Positions 1-7,052 of a stretch of 33,808 nucleotides of DNA are shown here, in pieces. The DNA comes from Streptomyces sp. SID4985 (GTDB taxonomy: Bacteria; Actinomycetota; Actinomycetes; Streptomycetales; Streptomycetaceae): the NCBI RefSeq assembly GCF_009863025.1, contig NZ_WWIR01000525.1, positions 1 to 33,808 of the forward strand, written 5' to 3'. The notes under the pieces were generated by a model, which was not told the DNA's origin, made no database searches, and saw only the letters and a program-made list of their open reading frames with translations. A program made the translations under genes and the position numbers. Position 1 is the first letter of the stretch. Every line of letters begins with the position of its first letter.

Positions 1-263
1 GGCTCGCGGACCTGGTGCCCCCGGCGGACGCCGAGGCACACGCCCGCGCCCTGCTCGCCCCGCTCGCCGCCGGACCCGCGCTCGCCGAGACGCTGCGCGC
101 CTGGCTTTCGCTGCACGGCAGTTGGGACCGTACGGCGGTCGCGCTGGGCGTCCACCGCAACACCGTGCGCCAGCGGATCGCCCGCTGCGCGGCCCTGCTC
201 GGGGCCGATCTGGACGATCCGGACGTACGGATGGAGTTGTGGTTCGCGCTGCGCCGCGGCTGA
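1..263 (+). CDS. PucR-type regulator, C-terminal HTH end (partial)
   Basis: The reading frame is open from the left edge (first full codon at 3), so only the last ~86 residues are present. The C-terminal segment contains a helix-turn-helix of the PucR/CdaR type (LHGSWDRTAVALGVHRNTVR, then QRIARCAALLG and a short DLDDPDVRMELWFALR tail). In this family the motif closes a purine-catabolism or sugar-diacid type transcription factor. The N-terminal sensor region lies outside the window, so the ligand cannot be inferred. Family assignment rests on the conserved HRNTVRQRI signature and its terminal position. Confidence 0.8.
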   Translation, partial: LADLVPPADAEAHARALLAPLAAGPALAETLRAWLSLHGSWDRTAVALGVHRNTVRQRIARCAALLGADLDDPDVRMELWFALRRG

Positions 264-321
264 GGCCCGCGCTCGCCGAATGCCGGAGACGGCACCCGGC
301 CCGCTGCCCCACAATGGGGGA

Positions 322-1107
322 ATGCCGATACCCGGGACACCCAGCCGCGCCGAGCTGGTCGAGCATCTGGTGAGAACACGTATCGCGGGCGACGTCGCCA
401 CGCCCCGCGAGAACAACCTCTCCCACTACCGCAGGCTCGCCAACGGAGACCGTAACTTCTGGTTCGGGCTGGAGCTCGGCGACCGCTGGTCCGACGAGCA
501 GGACGTACTCGCGGTGATGGCCGAACGCGTCGGTGTGAACGACGACCCCGGGCACCGCTACGGCCAGGACACCATCGACCCCGAGCTGACCGTGGACGCG
601 CTGGACCGCATGGCGGCCCGGCTGCGCAAGGCGGCCGGGAGCGAGCAGCGGGTGCTGTTCGCGACCGGGCACCCCGGCGGGCTGCTCGACGTGCACCGCG
701 CCACGGCCGCCGCGCTGCGCGCCGCCGGCTGCGAGATCGTCGTCATCCCCGACGGGCTGACGACGGAGGAGGGGTACGTCATGCAGTTCGCGGACGTGGC
801 CGTCCTTGAGCATGGCGCGACGCTCTGGCACACCCACTCAGGGGAGCCGATGCGCGCCATCCTCACCGGACTCGAGCGCGCGGGGCGCCCGTTGCCCGAT
901 CTCGTGGTGGCCGATCACGGCTGGGCCGGTTACGCCGCGCAGCACGGCGTGGACGCGATGGGCTACGCCGACTGCAACGACCCGGCGCTCTTCCTCGCCG
1001 AGTCCGAGGGCACCCTCCAGGTCGCGGTGCCGCTCGACGACCATGTGATGAGCCCTCGCTTCTACGACCCGATGACGGCCTATCTCCTGGCAGAAGCGGG
1101 TCTGTAA
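322..1107 (+). CDS. Phosphatase-family protein, uncharacterised
   Basis: A 261-aa soluble protein with no signal peptide. The ATG at 322 is preferred over an in-frame ATG at 280 because a GGGGGA Shine-Dalgarno lies immediately upstream. It is rich in conserved-looking Asp/His clusters that could bind metal: TGHPGGLLDVH (~residues 115-125), THSGEPM, VADHGWAG, GYADCNDPALF and VPLDDHVM. It resembles an actinobacterial family usually labelled just 'phosphatase'. The substrate is unknown and no neighbouring gene suggests one. The gene ends 7 bp before a strong bidirectional hairpin. Family label is from memory and moderate in confidence; the coding call is firm. Confidence 0.65.
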   Translation: MPIPGTPSRAELVEHLVRTRIAGDVATPRENNLSHYRRLANGDRNFWFGLELGDRWSDEQDVLAVMAERVGVNDDPGHRYGQDTIDPELTVDALDRMAARLRKAAGSEQRVLFATGHPGGLLDVHRATAAALRAAGCEIVVIPDGLTTEEGYVMQFADVAVLEHGATLWHTHSGEPMRAILTGLERAGRPLPDLVVADHGWAGYAAQHGVDAMGYADCNDPALFLAESEGTLQVAVPLDDHVMSPRFYDPMTAYLLAEAGL

Positions 1108-1113
1108 CGCGCC

Positions 1114-1156
1114 GAGCGCGATGCACGGCCCCGTCAAAGGGCCGCACATCGCGCTC
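1114..1156. terminator. Bidirectional terminator between convergent genes
   Basis: Inverted repeat with 18-nt arms (1114-1131 and 1139-1156; GAGCGCGATG pairs with CATCGCGCTC, with two internal mismatches) and a 7-nt loop. It lies between the stop of the phosphatase-family gene and the stop of the convergent Gly/His-rich protein gene. Confidence 0.8.
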
Positions 1157-1173
1157 AGATCGCGGTGAGTGGG

Positions 1174-1365
1174 TCAGCGTCCGTGACCGCCGCCACCGTG
1201 ACCGCCGCCGCCATGGCCGCCGCCACCGTGACCGCCGCCATGACCGCCACCGTGGCCGTAGCCACCGTGACCGCCGCCATAGCCGCCGTGACCGTAACCG
1301 TCGTGACCATAGCCGCCATGACCGTAGCCGCCGTGACCGTAGCCGCCGTGACCGTGGCCGTAGCC
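1174..1365. repeat. Short-period tandem repeat encoding GYGHGG/GGGH units
   Basis: On the plus strand, units such as GTGACCGTAGCCGCC and GTGACCGCCGCCAC recur head to tail with a roughly 12-15 bp period across the 3' part of the Gly/His-rich gene. Units stay in frame (multiples of 3), so copy-number change would alter repeat number without breaking the gene. Confidence 0.8.
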
Positions 1366-1620
1366 CCAGTTGTTGTCGTAGTCGTTCCACCAGTTGTTGT
1401 GGTGGTAACGGCCCCAGTTGTTGCCCCAGTCGTTGTTGTTCCAGCCGTTGTTCCAGCCGTTGTGGTTCCTGCCGCCCCAGTCATTGCCGTAGGAGCTGCG
1501 GTCGTTGTTGTGAGACGGGGCTGCAGAGGCGGTGCCCGCGGTGCCTATCGCGGCTCCTCCGGCCAACAGCAGGCCGGTGGCGGACATCGCGACGAGGCGC
1601 CTCGTGCGCTGTGATCGCAT
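1174..1620 (-). CDS. Secreted Gly/His-repeat protein
   Basis: A 148-aa secreted protein of unknown function. The ATG at 1620 is preferred over the one at 1641 because GGAAGG lies 7 nt upstream and the N-terminus then reads as a clean Sec signal peptide (RTRR, hydrophobic core, TASA/AP cleavage site near residue 33). The mature protein has an Asn/Trp/Gly-rich linker (~34-78), then ~65 residues of tandem GYGHGG-type repeats grading into GGGGHGG. The His spacing suggests binding of transition metals (Ni, Cu or Zn), but this is inference from composition. The repeat tract is also a DNA-level repeat. No metal-regulator box was recognised upstream. Confidence 0.75.
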   Translation of the reverse strand: MRSQRTRRLVAMSATGLLLAGGAAIGTAGTASAAPSHNNDRSSYGNDWGGRNHNGWNNGWNNNDWGNNWGRYHHNNWWNDYDNNWGYGHGHGGYGHGGYGHGGYGHDGYGHGGYGGGHGGYGHGGGHGGGHGGGGHGGGGHGGGGHGR

Positions 1621-1966
1621 GGGAATACCTTCCATCTCCATCGTCTCTCGCGTGTCCCCAGGCTGGGGGCGAGGTGGATGGCCGTCGCCGCGAAGAGAAG
1701 GACGCGGCGCGGTCTTCAGATGTCACCGCAATGTCTGAGCGGCACGATGTTGGACCACCGACGCCTGCAGTCATCCGTACGCTGTGCGTCATCGGGTGCT
1801 GCGGCTGAGATCCGGGCGTCCGGAAGCTCGTCGGCCGGGCAAACCGTGCGTTGCGGCTTTCACTGATAGAGCCTAGTACCCCATGCGCCACTCGTCACTT
1901 CGAGCAACCATGTATCTGACAGGACCGTCAAGTCCCCTTGGGCAAAAGGTTGTTGACGGCGCTGTT
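1621..1966. other. Non-coding gap, promoter region of the Gly/His gene
   Basis: This 346-bp gap separates the end of tesB from the start of the Gly/His-rich protein gene, both on the minus strand. It contains the hairpin at 1925-1959 and a CCCCAG-G-CTGGGG dyad at 1656-1668 close to the Gly/His start. No convincing -35/-10 pair, RNA gene or ORF with a Shine-Dalgarno was seen. Confidence 0.5.
1925..1959 (-). terminator. Probable terminator of the acdH2-tesB operon
   Basis: Nested inverted repeat just past the tesB stop: outer arms CCGTCAA (1925-1931) and TTGACGG (1953-1959), inner CCTT/AAGG pairing around GGGCAA. Moderate strength, suitably placed for the minus-strand operon. Confidence 0.5.
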
Positions 1967-2833
1967 TCAGTGCGGGACGCGGACGACGCCCTCCTGGACG
2001 ACCGAGATCGCGAGCTGTCCGTCGCGGGTGAAGATACGGGCCTGACCGAGGCCCCGGCCGCCGTGCGCGGACGGTGACTCCTGGTCGTAGAGCAGCCACT
2101 CGTCGGCACGGAAGGGGCGGTGGAACCACATCGCGTGGTCCAGCGAGGCCCCGACCACGTCGCCGACGGCCCACCCTCCGCGCCCGTGCGCGAGCAGCAC
2201 GGAGTCGAGCAGGGTCATGTCGGAGACGTAGGTGGCGAGGACGACGTGCAGCAGGGGGTCGTCGTCCAGCTTGCCGTTGGTGCGGAACCAGACCTGGCTG
2301 TGCGGCTCGCGCGGGGTGCCGAACTCGCCGTACGGCGGCTCGTCCACGTAGCGCAGGTCGATCGCCTCGCGCGCCTCCAGGAAGCGCTCCACCACCTCGG
2401 GGTCGAGGTGGTCGTAGCCGCGCAGCCGCTCCTGGGAGGTGGGCAGCGTGGCGGGGTCGGGCGCGGCCGGCATGGCGGACTGGTGGTCGAGGCCGTCCTC
2501 GAACGTCTGGAAGGACGCCGAGAGATGGAAGATCGGCTTGCCGTGCTGGACGGCGACCACGCGGCGGGTGGTGAAGGAGCGGCCGTCGCGGATGCGGTCG
2601 ACGCTGTAGACGATCGGCGCTCCGGGGTCGCCCATGCGCAGGAAGTAGGCGTGCAGGGAGTGCGCGTGACGGTCGGCGGGGACGGTGCGGCCCGCGGCGA
2701 CGAGCGCCTGGGCCGCGACCTGGCCGCCGAAGACGCGGGGGACGACGGCGGAGCGGGACCGCCCGCGGAAGATGTCCTCCTCGATCCGCTCCAGGTCGAG
2801 CAGATCGAGGAGGTCCTGAAGTGCCTGGCTCAT
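1967..2833 (-). CDS. tesB: Acyl-CoA thioesterase II (TesB family)
   Basis: A 288-aa cytosolic double-hotdog thioesterase that hydrolyses acyl-CoA to free acid and CoA; length matches the TesB family. The N-terminal hotdog carries VFGGQVAAQAL and HSLHAYFLRMGDP; the C-terminal one carries TYVSDMTLLDS, SLDHAMWFHRPFRADEWLLYDQ and GQARIFTRDGQLAISVVQEGVVR. The Asp of the SDMT stretch, the Ser/Thr region before LDHAMWFH and the Gln of VVQEG correspond to the Asp-Thr-Gln active site known for E. coli TesB. It starts 36 bp after acdH2 on the same strand, so the two are probably co-transcribed. Confidence 0.92.
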   Translation of the reverse strand: MSQALQDLLDLLDLERIEEDIFRGRSRSAVVPRVFGGQVAAQALVAAGRTVPADRHAHSLHAYFLRMGDPGAPIVYSVDRIRDGRSFTTRRVVAVQHGKPIFHLSASFQTFEDGLDHQSAMPAAPDPATLPTSQERLRGYDHLDPEVVERFLEAREAIDLRYVDEPPYGEFGTPREPHSQVWFRTNGKLDDDPLLHVVLATYVSDMTLLDSVLLAHGRGGWAVGDVVGASLDHAMWFHRPFRADEWLLYDQESPSAHGGRGLGQARIFTRDGQLAISVVQEGVVRVPH

Positions 2834-2869
2834 GACGTGTGGTTGTACCGGCCAGTCATTGCGGGGGCC

Positions 2870-4027
2870 TTACAGGCCCATGTCCTTGGCGATGATCGTC
2901 TTCATGATCTCGCTGGTGCCGCCGTAGATGCGGTTGACGCGGTTGTCCGCGTACAGGCGGGCGATCGGGTACTCGTTCATGTAGCCGTAGCCGCCGTGCA
3001 GCTGGAGGCAGCGGTCGATCACGCGGTGGGCGACCTCGGTGCAGAACAGCTTCGCGGAGGCGGCCTCGGCGGGGGTCAGCTCGCCCGCGTCCAGCGCCTC
3101 GGTGGCGCGGTCGGCGACGGCCTCGGCGGCGTCCACCTCGGCCTGGCAGGCGGCCAGCTCGAACTTGGTGTTCTGGAAGTGGGCGACCGGCTTGCCGAAG
3201 ACCGTGCGGTCCTGCACGTACTGCTTGGCGAAGCGGACGGCGGCCTTGGCCTGGGCGTAGGCGCCGAAGGCGATGCCCCAGCGCTCGGAGGCCAGGTTGT
3301 GGCCGAGGTAGGAGAAGCCCTTGTTCTCCTCGCCGAGCAGGTCCTCGACGGGGACCTTGACGTCCACGAAGGCGAGTTCGGCGGTGTCGGAGGTCTTCAG
3401 ACCGAGCTTGTCGAGCTTGCGGCCGACGGAGTAGCCCTCGGACTTGGTGTCCACGGCGAAGAGGGAGATACCGAAGCGGCGGTCGTCCTCCTTCGGGGCG
3501 GAGGTGCGGGCGCAGACGATGACCTTGTCGGCGTGCACACCGCCGGTGATGAAGGTCTTGGCGCCGTTGAGGACGTAGTGCGTGCCGTCCTCGGAGAGCT
3601 TGGCGGTGGTCTTCATCCCCGCGAGGTCCGAGCCGGTGCCGGGCTCGGTCATCGCGATGGCCCACATCTCCTCGCCGGTGACGAACTTCGGCAGGAAACG
3701 CTTCTTCTGCTCGTCCGTGGCCAGCATCTTGATGTACGGCAGGGCGAGCAGCACGTGCACGCCGGAACCGCCGAACTGGACGCCCGCGCGGGCGGTCTCC
3801 TCGTACAGGACGGCCTCGAACTTGTGGCTGTCGAGCCCCGCGCCGCCGAACTCCTCGGGCACGTTGATCCCGAAGATGCCCAGCTCACCGAGCTTGTAGT
3901 AGAAGTCGCGCGGAGCCTGACCGGCCGCGAACCACTCGTCGTAGACGGGCACGACCTCGGCCTCGATGAAGGCCCGCAGGGTCTCCCGGAACGCCTCGTG
4001 ATCCTCATTGAAAACCGTACGGCGCAC
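2870..4027 (-). CDS. acdH2: Acyl-CoA dehydrogenase (AcdH2-like, LCAD/IVD-type base)
   Basis: A 385-aa FAD-dependent acyl-CoA dehydrogenase catalysing alpha,beta-desaturation of acyl-CoA with electrons passed to ETF. The start is GTG at 4027, 4 nt after GGAGGTGG; the frame stays open to 4132, but that extension has no family similarity. Typical motifs are AMTEPGTGSDLAGMKT (FAD/substrate loop, ~125-140), QDRTVFGKPVAHFQ and LQLHGGYGYMNEYPIARLYAD. The C-terminal motif is IYGGTSEIMK, so the canonical MCAD/SCAD catalytic Glu is Gly here. A Glu in NLASERWG (residue ~248) matches the alternative catalytic position known in isovaleryl- and long-chain acyl-CoA dehydrogenases. It is followed by tesB. 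Confidence 0.93.
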   Translation of the reverse strand: MRRTVFNEDHEAFRETLRAFIEAEVVPVYDEWFAAGQAPRDFYYKLGELGIFGINVPEEFGGAGLDSHKFEAVLYEETARAGVQFGGSGVHVLLALPYIKMLATDEQKKRFLPKFVTGEEMWAIAMTEPGTGSDLAGMKTTAKLSEDGTHYVLNGAKTFITGGVHADKVIVCARTSAPKEDDRRFGISLFAVDTKSEGYSVGRKLDKLGLKTSDTAELAFVDVKVPVEDLLGEENKGFSYLGHNLASERWGIAFGAYAQAKAAVRFAKQYVQDRTVFGKPVAHFQNTKFELAACQAEVDAAEAVADRATEALDAGELTPAEAASAKLFCTEVAHRVIDRCLQLHGGYGYMNEYPIARLYADNRVNRIYGGTSEIMKTIIAKDMGL

Positions 4028-4066
4028 GCCGCCACCTCCACGTACCTCGGCATGACATCGGGCATG

Positions 4067-4080
4067 TCTAAGCGCTTGCT
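4067..4080. promoter_or_regulatory. Candidate TetR-type operator upstream of acdH2
   Basis: TCTAAGCGCTTGCT, 40-53 nt upstream of the acdH2 start, is an imperfect palindrome around AAGCGCTT. It resembles the AnCAAGnnCTTGnT class bound by lipid-responsive TetR regulators, with two outer mismatches. It differs from the GTTAA-type sites near accD1, so a different regulator is implied. Confidence 0.35.
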
Positions 4081-4150
4081 CAACCGAAGATACCGGCGAG
4101 TACGAGGACCCGTCCAGGGTGAGCTTGCCCACCCCGGACGACGGCGAGGG

Positions 4151-4714
4151 TCAGCTACCGACCTTGCCGTACCGCCGGAAGTCGGCGGTGTCGATCAGCC
4201 AGGGGCCGAAGGGGACCGTGTCGCCGAAGATGTAGGCGTCCTTGCGGGCGTACCGGCCCTTGCAAGGGTCGGAGTGGACCTCGATGGTGCCGGTGCGGGG
4301 GTCGACGATCAGGTAGTGGGCGATGCCCATGGCGGCAAAGGCAGTCGGCCTCGCGGCACTCCCCTCTGCCAGGGTGGCGATTTCGATGGACGCCGGCACG
4401 CGCGAGGCATCCACCGCCGGGCCGTCCTCGTCCAGAGTGGCCTCGGGGACGACCGCCAGGTCCGGGTGGAGCATCCGGCCCAGCGCGGGGTGCTCGATGT
4501 GCGGGGACGCGCAGATGTGGTCCGGGTGGGTCGTACGGAGTTGCCGGTCCACCTGCTCGCGCAGTCTGCGGACGATCCCCGCGTGGCGTTTCGGGCGGCT
4601 CCTCAGGGCCAGCAAGGGGCCCTCGGGCCCGATCTCGACGCGCCACGCGCCCTCTAGCCCCTCGGCGAAGGCGCCCAGCTCATCGGCCAGCGCACGCATC
4701 CTCGCGTAATCCAC
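4151..4714 (-). CDS. Uma2-family (DUF820) putative nuclease-fold protein
   Basis: A 187-aa protein of the Uma2/DUF820 family, a PD-(D/E)XK-like fold very common in Streptomyces and cyanobacteria; function unproven. Recognisable are HPDLAVVPEATLDE (~83-97; the family's PD segment), SIEIATLAEGSAARPTAFAAMGIAHYLIVDP (~108-138; the E.x..GI.hYliVD core) and a C-terminal FG..vP.gPWLIDT strand. The Lys usually found between the catalytic Glu and the GI.YW segment is not evident (the stretch reads EGSAARPTAF), so it may be catalytically altered. The GTG start at 4714 has no obvious Shine-Dalgarno; ATG at 4699 is an alternative. It lies between tetR and acdH2 on the same strand. Confidence 0.8.
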   Translation of the reverse strand: MDYARMRALADELGAFAEGLEGAWRVEIGPEGPLLALRSRPKRHAGIVRRLREQVDRQLRTTHPDHICASPHIEHPALGRMLHPDLAVVPEATLDEDGPAVDASRVPASIEIATLAEGSAARPTAFAAMGIAHYLIVDPRTGTIEVHSDPCKGRYARKDAYIFGDTVPFGPWLIDTADFRRYGKVGS

Positions 4715-4738
4715 GGCCGCAGCGTACCGGCGGAGCCG

Positions 4739-5335
4739 TCACACCCCCGCCGCCGCGAACGCCCCCCGTGCCATCCGGTGCAGCAACGCCGCCGTGGCTC
4801 CCCGGCCGGGGAGCGTGCCCGCTCGGCCCAGGTGGGGGGTGGAGTTGAGGAGGCCGAAGACGGAGTGGACGGCGGAGCGGGCGGCGGGTTCGGTGAGGAG
4901 CGGGTGGACTTCGCGGACGACCTCCACCCAGAGTTCGACGTACTGGCGCTGGAGCTGGCGGACCAGTTTGCGGTCGCTCTCGCGGAGGCGGTCGAGTTCG
5001 CGGTCGTGGAGGGTGATCAGCGGGCGGTCGTCGAGGGCGAAGTCGATGTGGCCCTCGATGAGGGAGTCGAGGACGGCCGAGGCGCCCGCGTGGCCGTCGG
5101 CCTCCGAGAGGCGGCGCCGGGCGCCGGTCAGCAGCTGGCCGCTGATGCCGACGAGCAGCTCGGCGAGCATCGCGTCCTTGCCGGGGAAGTGCCGGTAGAG
5201 ACCGGGGCCGCTGATGCCGACCGCCGCTCCTATCTCGTCCACGCCGACGCCGTGGAAGCCGCGCTCGGCGAACAGGCGCGCGGCCTCTCTGAGGATCTGC
5301 TGGCGCCGGGTCGGGGCATCGGTTCTGCTGGCCAT
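4739..5335 (-). CDS. TetR-family repressor of the accD1 operon (AccR-like)
   Basis: A 198-aa TetR regulator. The N-terminal HTH (~10-55: RQQILREAARLFAERGFHGVGVDEIGAAVGISGPGLYRHFPGK) is textbook; the rest is a helical ligand-binding domain, presumably for a short acyl-CoA given the neighbours. The ATG at 5335 is preferred over 5344. A TAGAAT -10 box (5348-5343) overlaps the upstream ATG and ends 7 nt before 5335, and no Shine-Dalgarno exists, so the transcript is probably leaderless from 5335. The divergent gap to accD1 contains two GTTAA-type palindromes, one across its own promoter, indicating autorepression and control of the acyl-CoA carboxylase operon. Confidence 0.9.
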   Translation of the reverse strand: MASRTDAPTRRQQILREAARLFAERGFHGVGVDEIGAAVGISGPGLYRHFPGKDAMLAELLVGISGQLLTGARRRLSEADGHAGASAVLDSLIEGHIDFALDDRPLITLHDRELDRLRESDRKLVRQLQRQYVELWVEVVREVHPLLTEPAARSAVHSVFGLLNSTPHLGRAGTLPGRGATAALLHRMARGAFAAAGV

Positions 5336-5342
5336 GCGGTTC

Positions 5343-5372
5343 ATTCTAGACAGCGAGGTTAGCGGTCGTTAA
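5343..5372 (-). promoter_or_regulatory. Leaderless promoter of the TetR gene
   Basis: Read on the minus strand: TTAACG (5372-5367) as -35, an 18-bp spacer and TAGAAT (5348-5343) as -10, with the expected transcription start at or next to the ATG at 5335. The operator at 5357-5374 covers the -35 and spacer. Confidence 0.55.
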
Positions 5373-5374
5373 CC
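5357..5374. promoter_or_regulatory. TetR operator 1 (GGTTA...TAACC palindrome)
   Basis: GGTTAGCGGTCGTTAACC is an 18-bp dyad matching its own complement at 14 of 18 positions. It overlaps the putative tetR promoter. Its core matches the second site (GTTA-N8-TAAC). Confidence 0.7.
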
Positions 5375-5386
5375 TGAGGGAAATGC

Positions 5387-5402
5387 GTTAACGCTCATTA
5401 AC
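5387..5402. promoter_or_regulatory. TetR operator 2 (GTTAA-N6-TTAAC)
   Basis: GTTAACGCTCATTAAC has perfect 5-bp arms. It lies 29 bp (centre to centre) from operator 1 and ends 19 bp before the accD1 start codon, where it would block the accD1 promoter or initiation. Confidence 0.75.
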
Positions 5403-5421
5403 AAGGTGAGGGGTTCGCAGG

Positions 5422-7038
5422 ATGCACGAGGCACCGGAGCTGACGAGCGCGGCGGATCCCGCGTCGGAGGCCTGGCGGGCCAATGAACAGGCCCATCTCG
5501 CCCTCGGCGAGGAACTGCGCGCCAAGCTCGCGCAGGCCGCCCTCGGCGGCGGCGAGAAGGCGCGCGCCCGCCACACCGCGCGCGGCAAGCTGCTGCCGAG
5601 GGACCGGGTGGACACGCTGCTCGACCCCGGCTCCCCCTTCCTGGAGCTGGCCCCCCTCGCGGCCGACGGGATGTACGACGGACAGGCCCCCGCCGCCGGA
5701 GTCATCGCCGGGATCGGCATGGTCAGCGGCCGTACCTGCGTGATCGTCGCCAACGACGCCACGGTCAAGGGCGGCACCTACTACCCGATGACGGTGAAGA
5801 AGCACCTCCGCGCCCAGGAGGTCGCCCTCGACAACCGCCTCCCCTGTATCTACCTGGTCGACTCCGGCGGCGCCTTCCTGCCCATGCAGGACGAGGTCTT
5901 CCCCGACCGCGACCACTTCGGCCGCATCTTCTACAACCAGGCCCGCATGTCGGCCGCCGGCATCCCGCAGATCGCCGCCGTCCTCGGCTCCTGCACGGCC
6001 GGCGGCGCGTACGTCCCGGCGATGAGCGACGAGGCGGTCATCGTCCGCGACCAGGGCACGATCTTCCTCGGCGGCCCCCCGCTGGTGAAGGCCGCCACCG
6101 GCGAGGTCGTCACCGCCGAGGAGCTGGGCGGCGGCGAGGTCCACTCCCGCGTCTCCGGCGTCACCGACCACCTCGCGGAGGACGACGCGCACGCGCTCAG
6201 GATCGTGCGGAACATCGTCGCCACGCTCCCCGCCCGCAAGGACACCCCCTGGGAGGTGATCCAGGCCGTCGAGCCCAAGGTCGACCCCTTCGGGCTGTAC
6301 GGCGCGGTCCCGGTCGACTCCCGCACCCCCTACGACGTCCGCGAGATCATCGCGCGCGTGGTGGACGGCTCGCGGTTCAGCGAGTTCAAGTCCGAGTTCG
6401 GTCAGACCCTGGTCACCGGCTTCGCCCGCATCCATGGTCACCCCGTCGGCATCGTCGCCAACAACGGCATCCTCTTCTCCGAGTCCGCCCAGAAGGGCGC
6501 CCACTTCATCGAGCTGTGCGACCAGCGCGGCATCCCGCTGGTCTTCCTGCAGAACATCTCGGGCTTCATGGTCGGCAGGGACTACGAGGCGGGCGGCATC
6601 GCCAAGCACGGCGCCAAGATGGTCACCGCGGTCGCCTGCACCCGCGTACCGAAGCTGACGGTGGTCGTCGGCGGCTCGTACGGCGCGGGCAACTACTCGA
6701 TGTGCGGCCGCGCCTACTCCCCCCGCTTCCTGTGGATGTGGCCCGGCGCCAAGATCTCCGTCATGGGCGGCGAACAGGCCGCCTCCGTGCTCGCCACGGT
6801 CAAGCGGGACCAGCTGGAGGCGCGCGGCGAGGAGTGGTCCGCCGAGGCCGAGGACGCCTTCAAGGCGCCGATCCGCGCGCAGTACGAGGGCCAGGGCAGC
6901 GCCTACTACGCCACCGCCCGCCTCTGGGACGACGGCGTGATCGACCCGCTGGAGACCCGCCAGGTCCTGGGCCTCGCCCTGACGGCCTGCGCCAACGCGC
7001 CGCTGGGAGAGCCCCGGTTCGGCGTCTTCCGGATGTGA
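5422..7038 (+). CDS. accD1: Acyl-CoA carboxylase beta subunit (methylcrotonyl-CoA type)
   Basis: A 538-aa carboxyltransferase subunit that moves CO2 from carboxybiotin to an acyl-CoA; the family length is ~535. N- and C-terminal crotonase-like halves are clear: [19 protein letters not shown] and [27 protein letters not shown] (~117-172), [16 protein letters not shown], then [26 protein letters not shown] and [35 protein letters not shown] (~375-455). The [17 protein letters not shown] run is typical of 3-methylcrotonyl-CoA carboxylase rather than propionyl-CoA carboxylase. The following genes (biotin carboxylase, HMG-CoA lyase, acyl-CoA dehydrogenase) complete a leucine-degradation set. GAGGGG lies 8 nt before the ATG. 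Substrate is inferred from motif and context. Confidence 0.93.
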   Translation: MHEAPELTSAADPASEAWRANEQAHLALGEELRAKLAQAALGGGEKARARHTARGKLLPRDRVDTLLDPGSPFLELAPLAADGMYDGQAPAAGVIAGIGMVSGRTCVIVANDATVKGGTYYPMTVKKHLRAQEVALDNRLPCIYLVDSGGAFLPMQDEVFPDRDHFGRIFYNQARMSAAGIPQIAAVLGSCTAGGAYVPAMSDEAVIVRDQGTIFLGGPPLVKAATGEVVTAEELGGGEVHSRVSGVTDHLAEDDAHALRIVRNIVATLPARKDTPWEVIQAVEPKVDPFGLYGAVPVDSRTPYDVREIIARVVDGSRFSEFKSEFGQTLVTGFARIHGHPVGIVANNGILFSESAQKGAHFIELCDQRGIPLVFLQNISGFMVGRDYEAGGIAKHGAKMVTAVACTRVPKLTVVVGGSYGAGNYSMCGRAYSPRFLWMWPGAKISVMGGEQAASVLATVKRDQLEARGEEWSAEAEDAFKAPIRAQYEGQGSAYYATARLWDDGVIDPLETRQVLGLALTACANAPLGEPRFGVFRM

Positions 7039-7052
7039 GAGGGAGGGGAATC

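Noticed and set aside
1165..1614. Val/Ala/Thr-rich open frame opposite the Gly/His gene
   Set aside because: It is the reverse reading of the GYGHGG repeat. Only the minus strand has a signal peptide and a Shine-Dalgarno.
2120..4657. 845-aa open frame on the plus strand
   Set aside because: It is the antisense shadow of tesB, acdH2 and the Uma2 gene: Val/Gly/Ala-rich low-complexity sequence with no motif, whereas the minus-strand frames carry clear family motifs.
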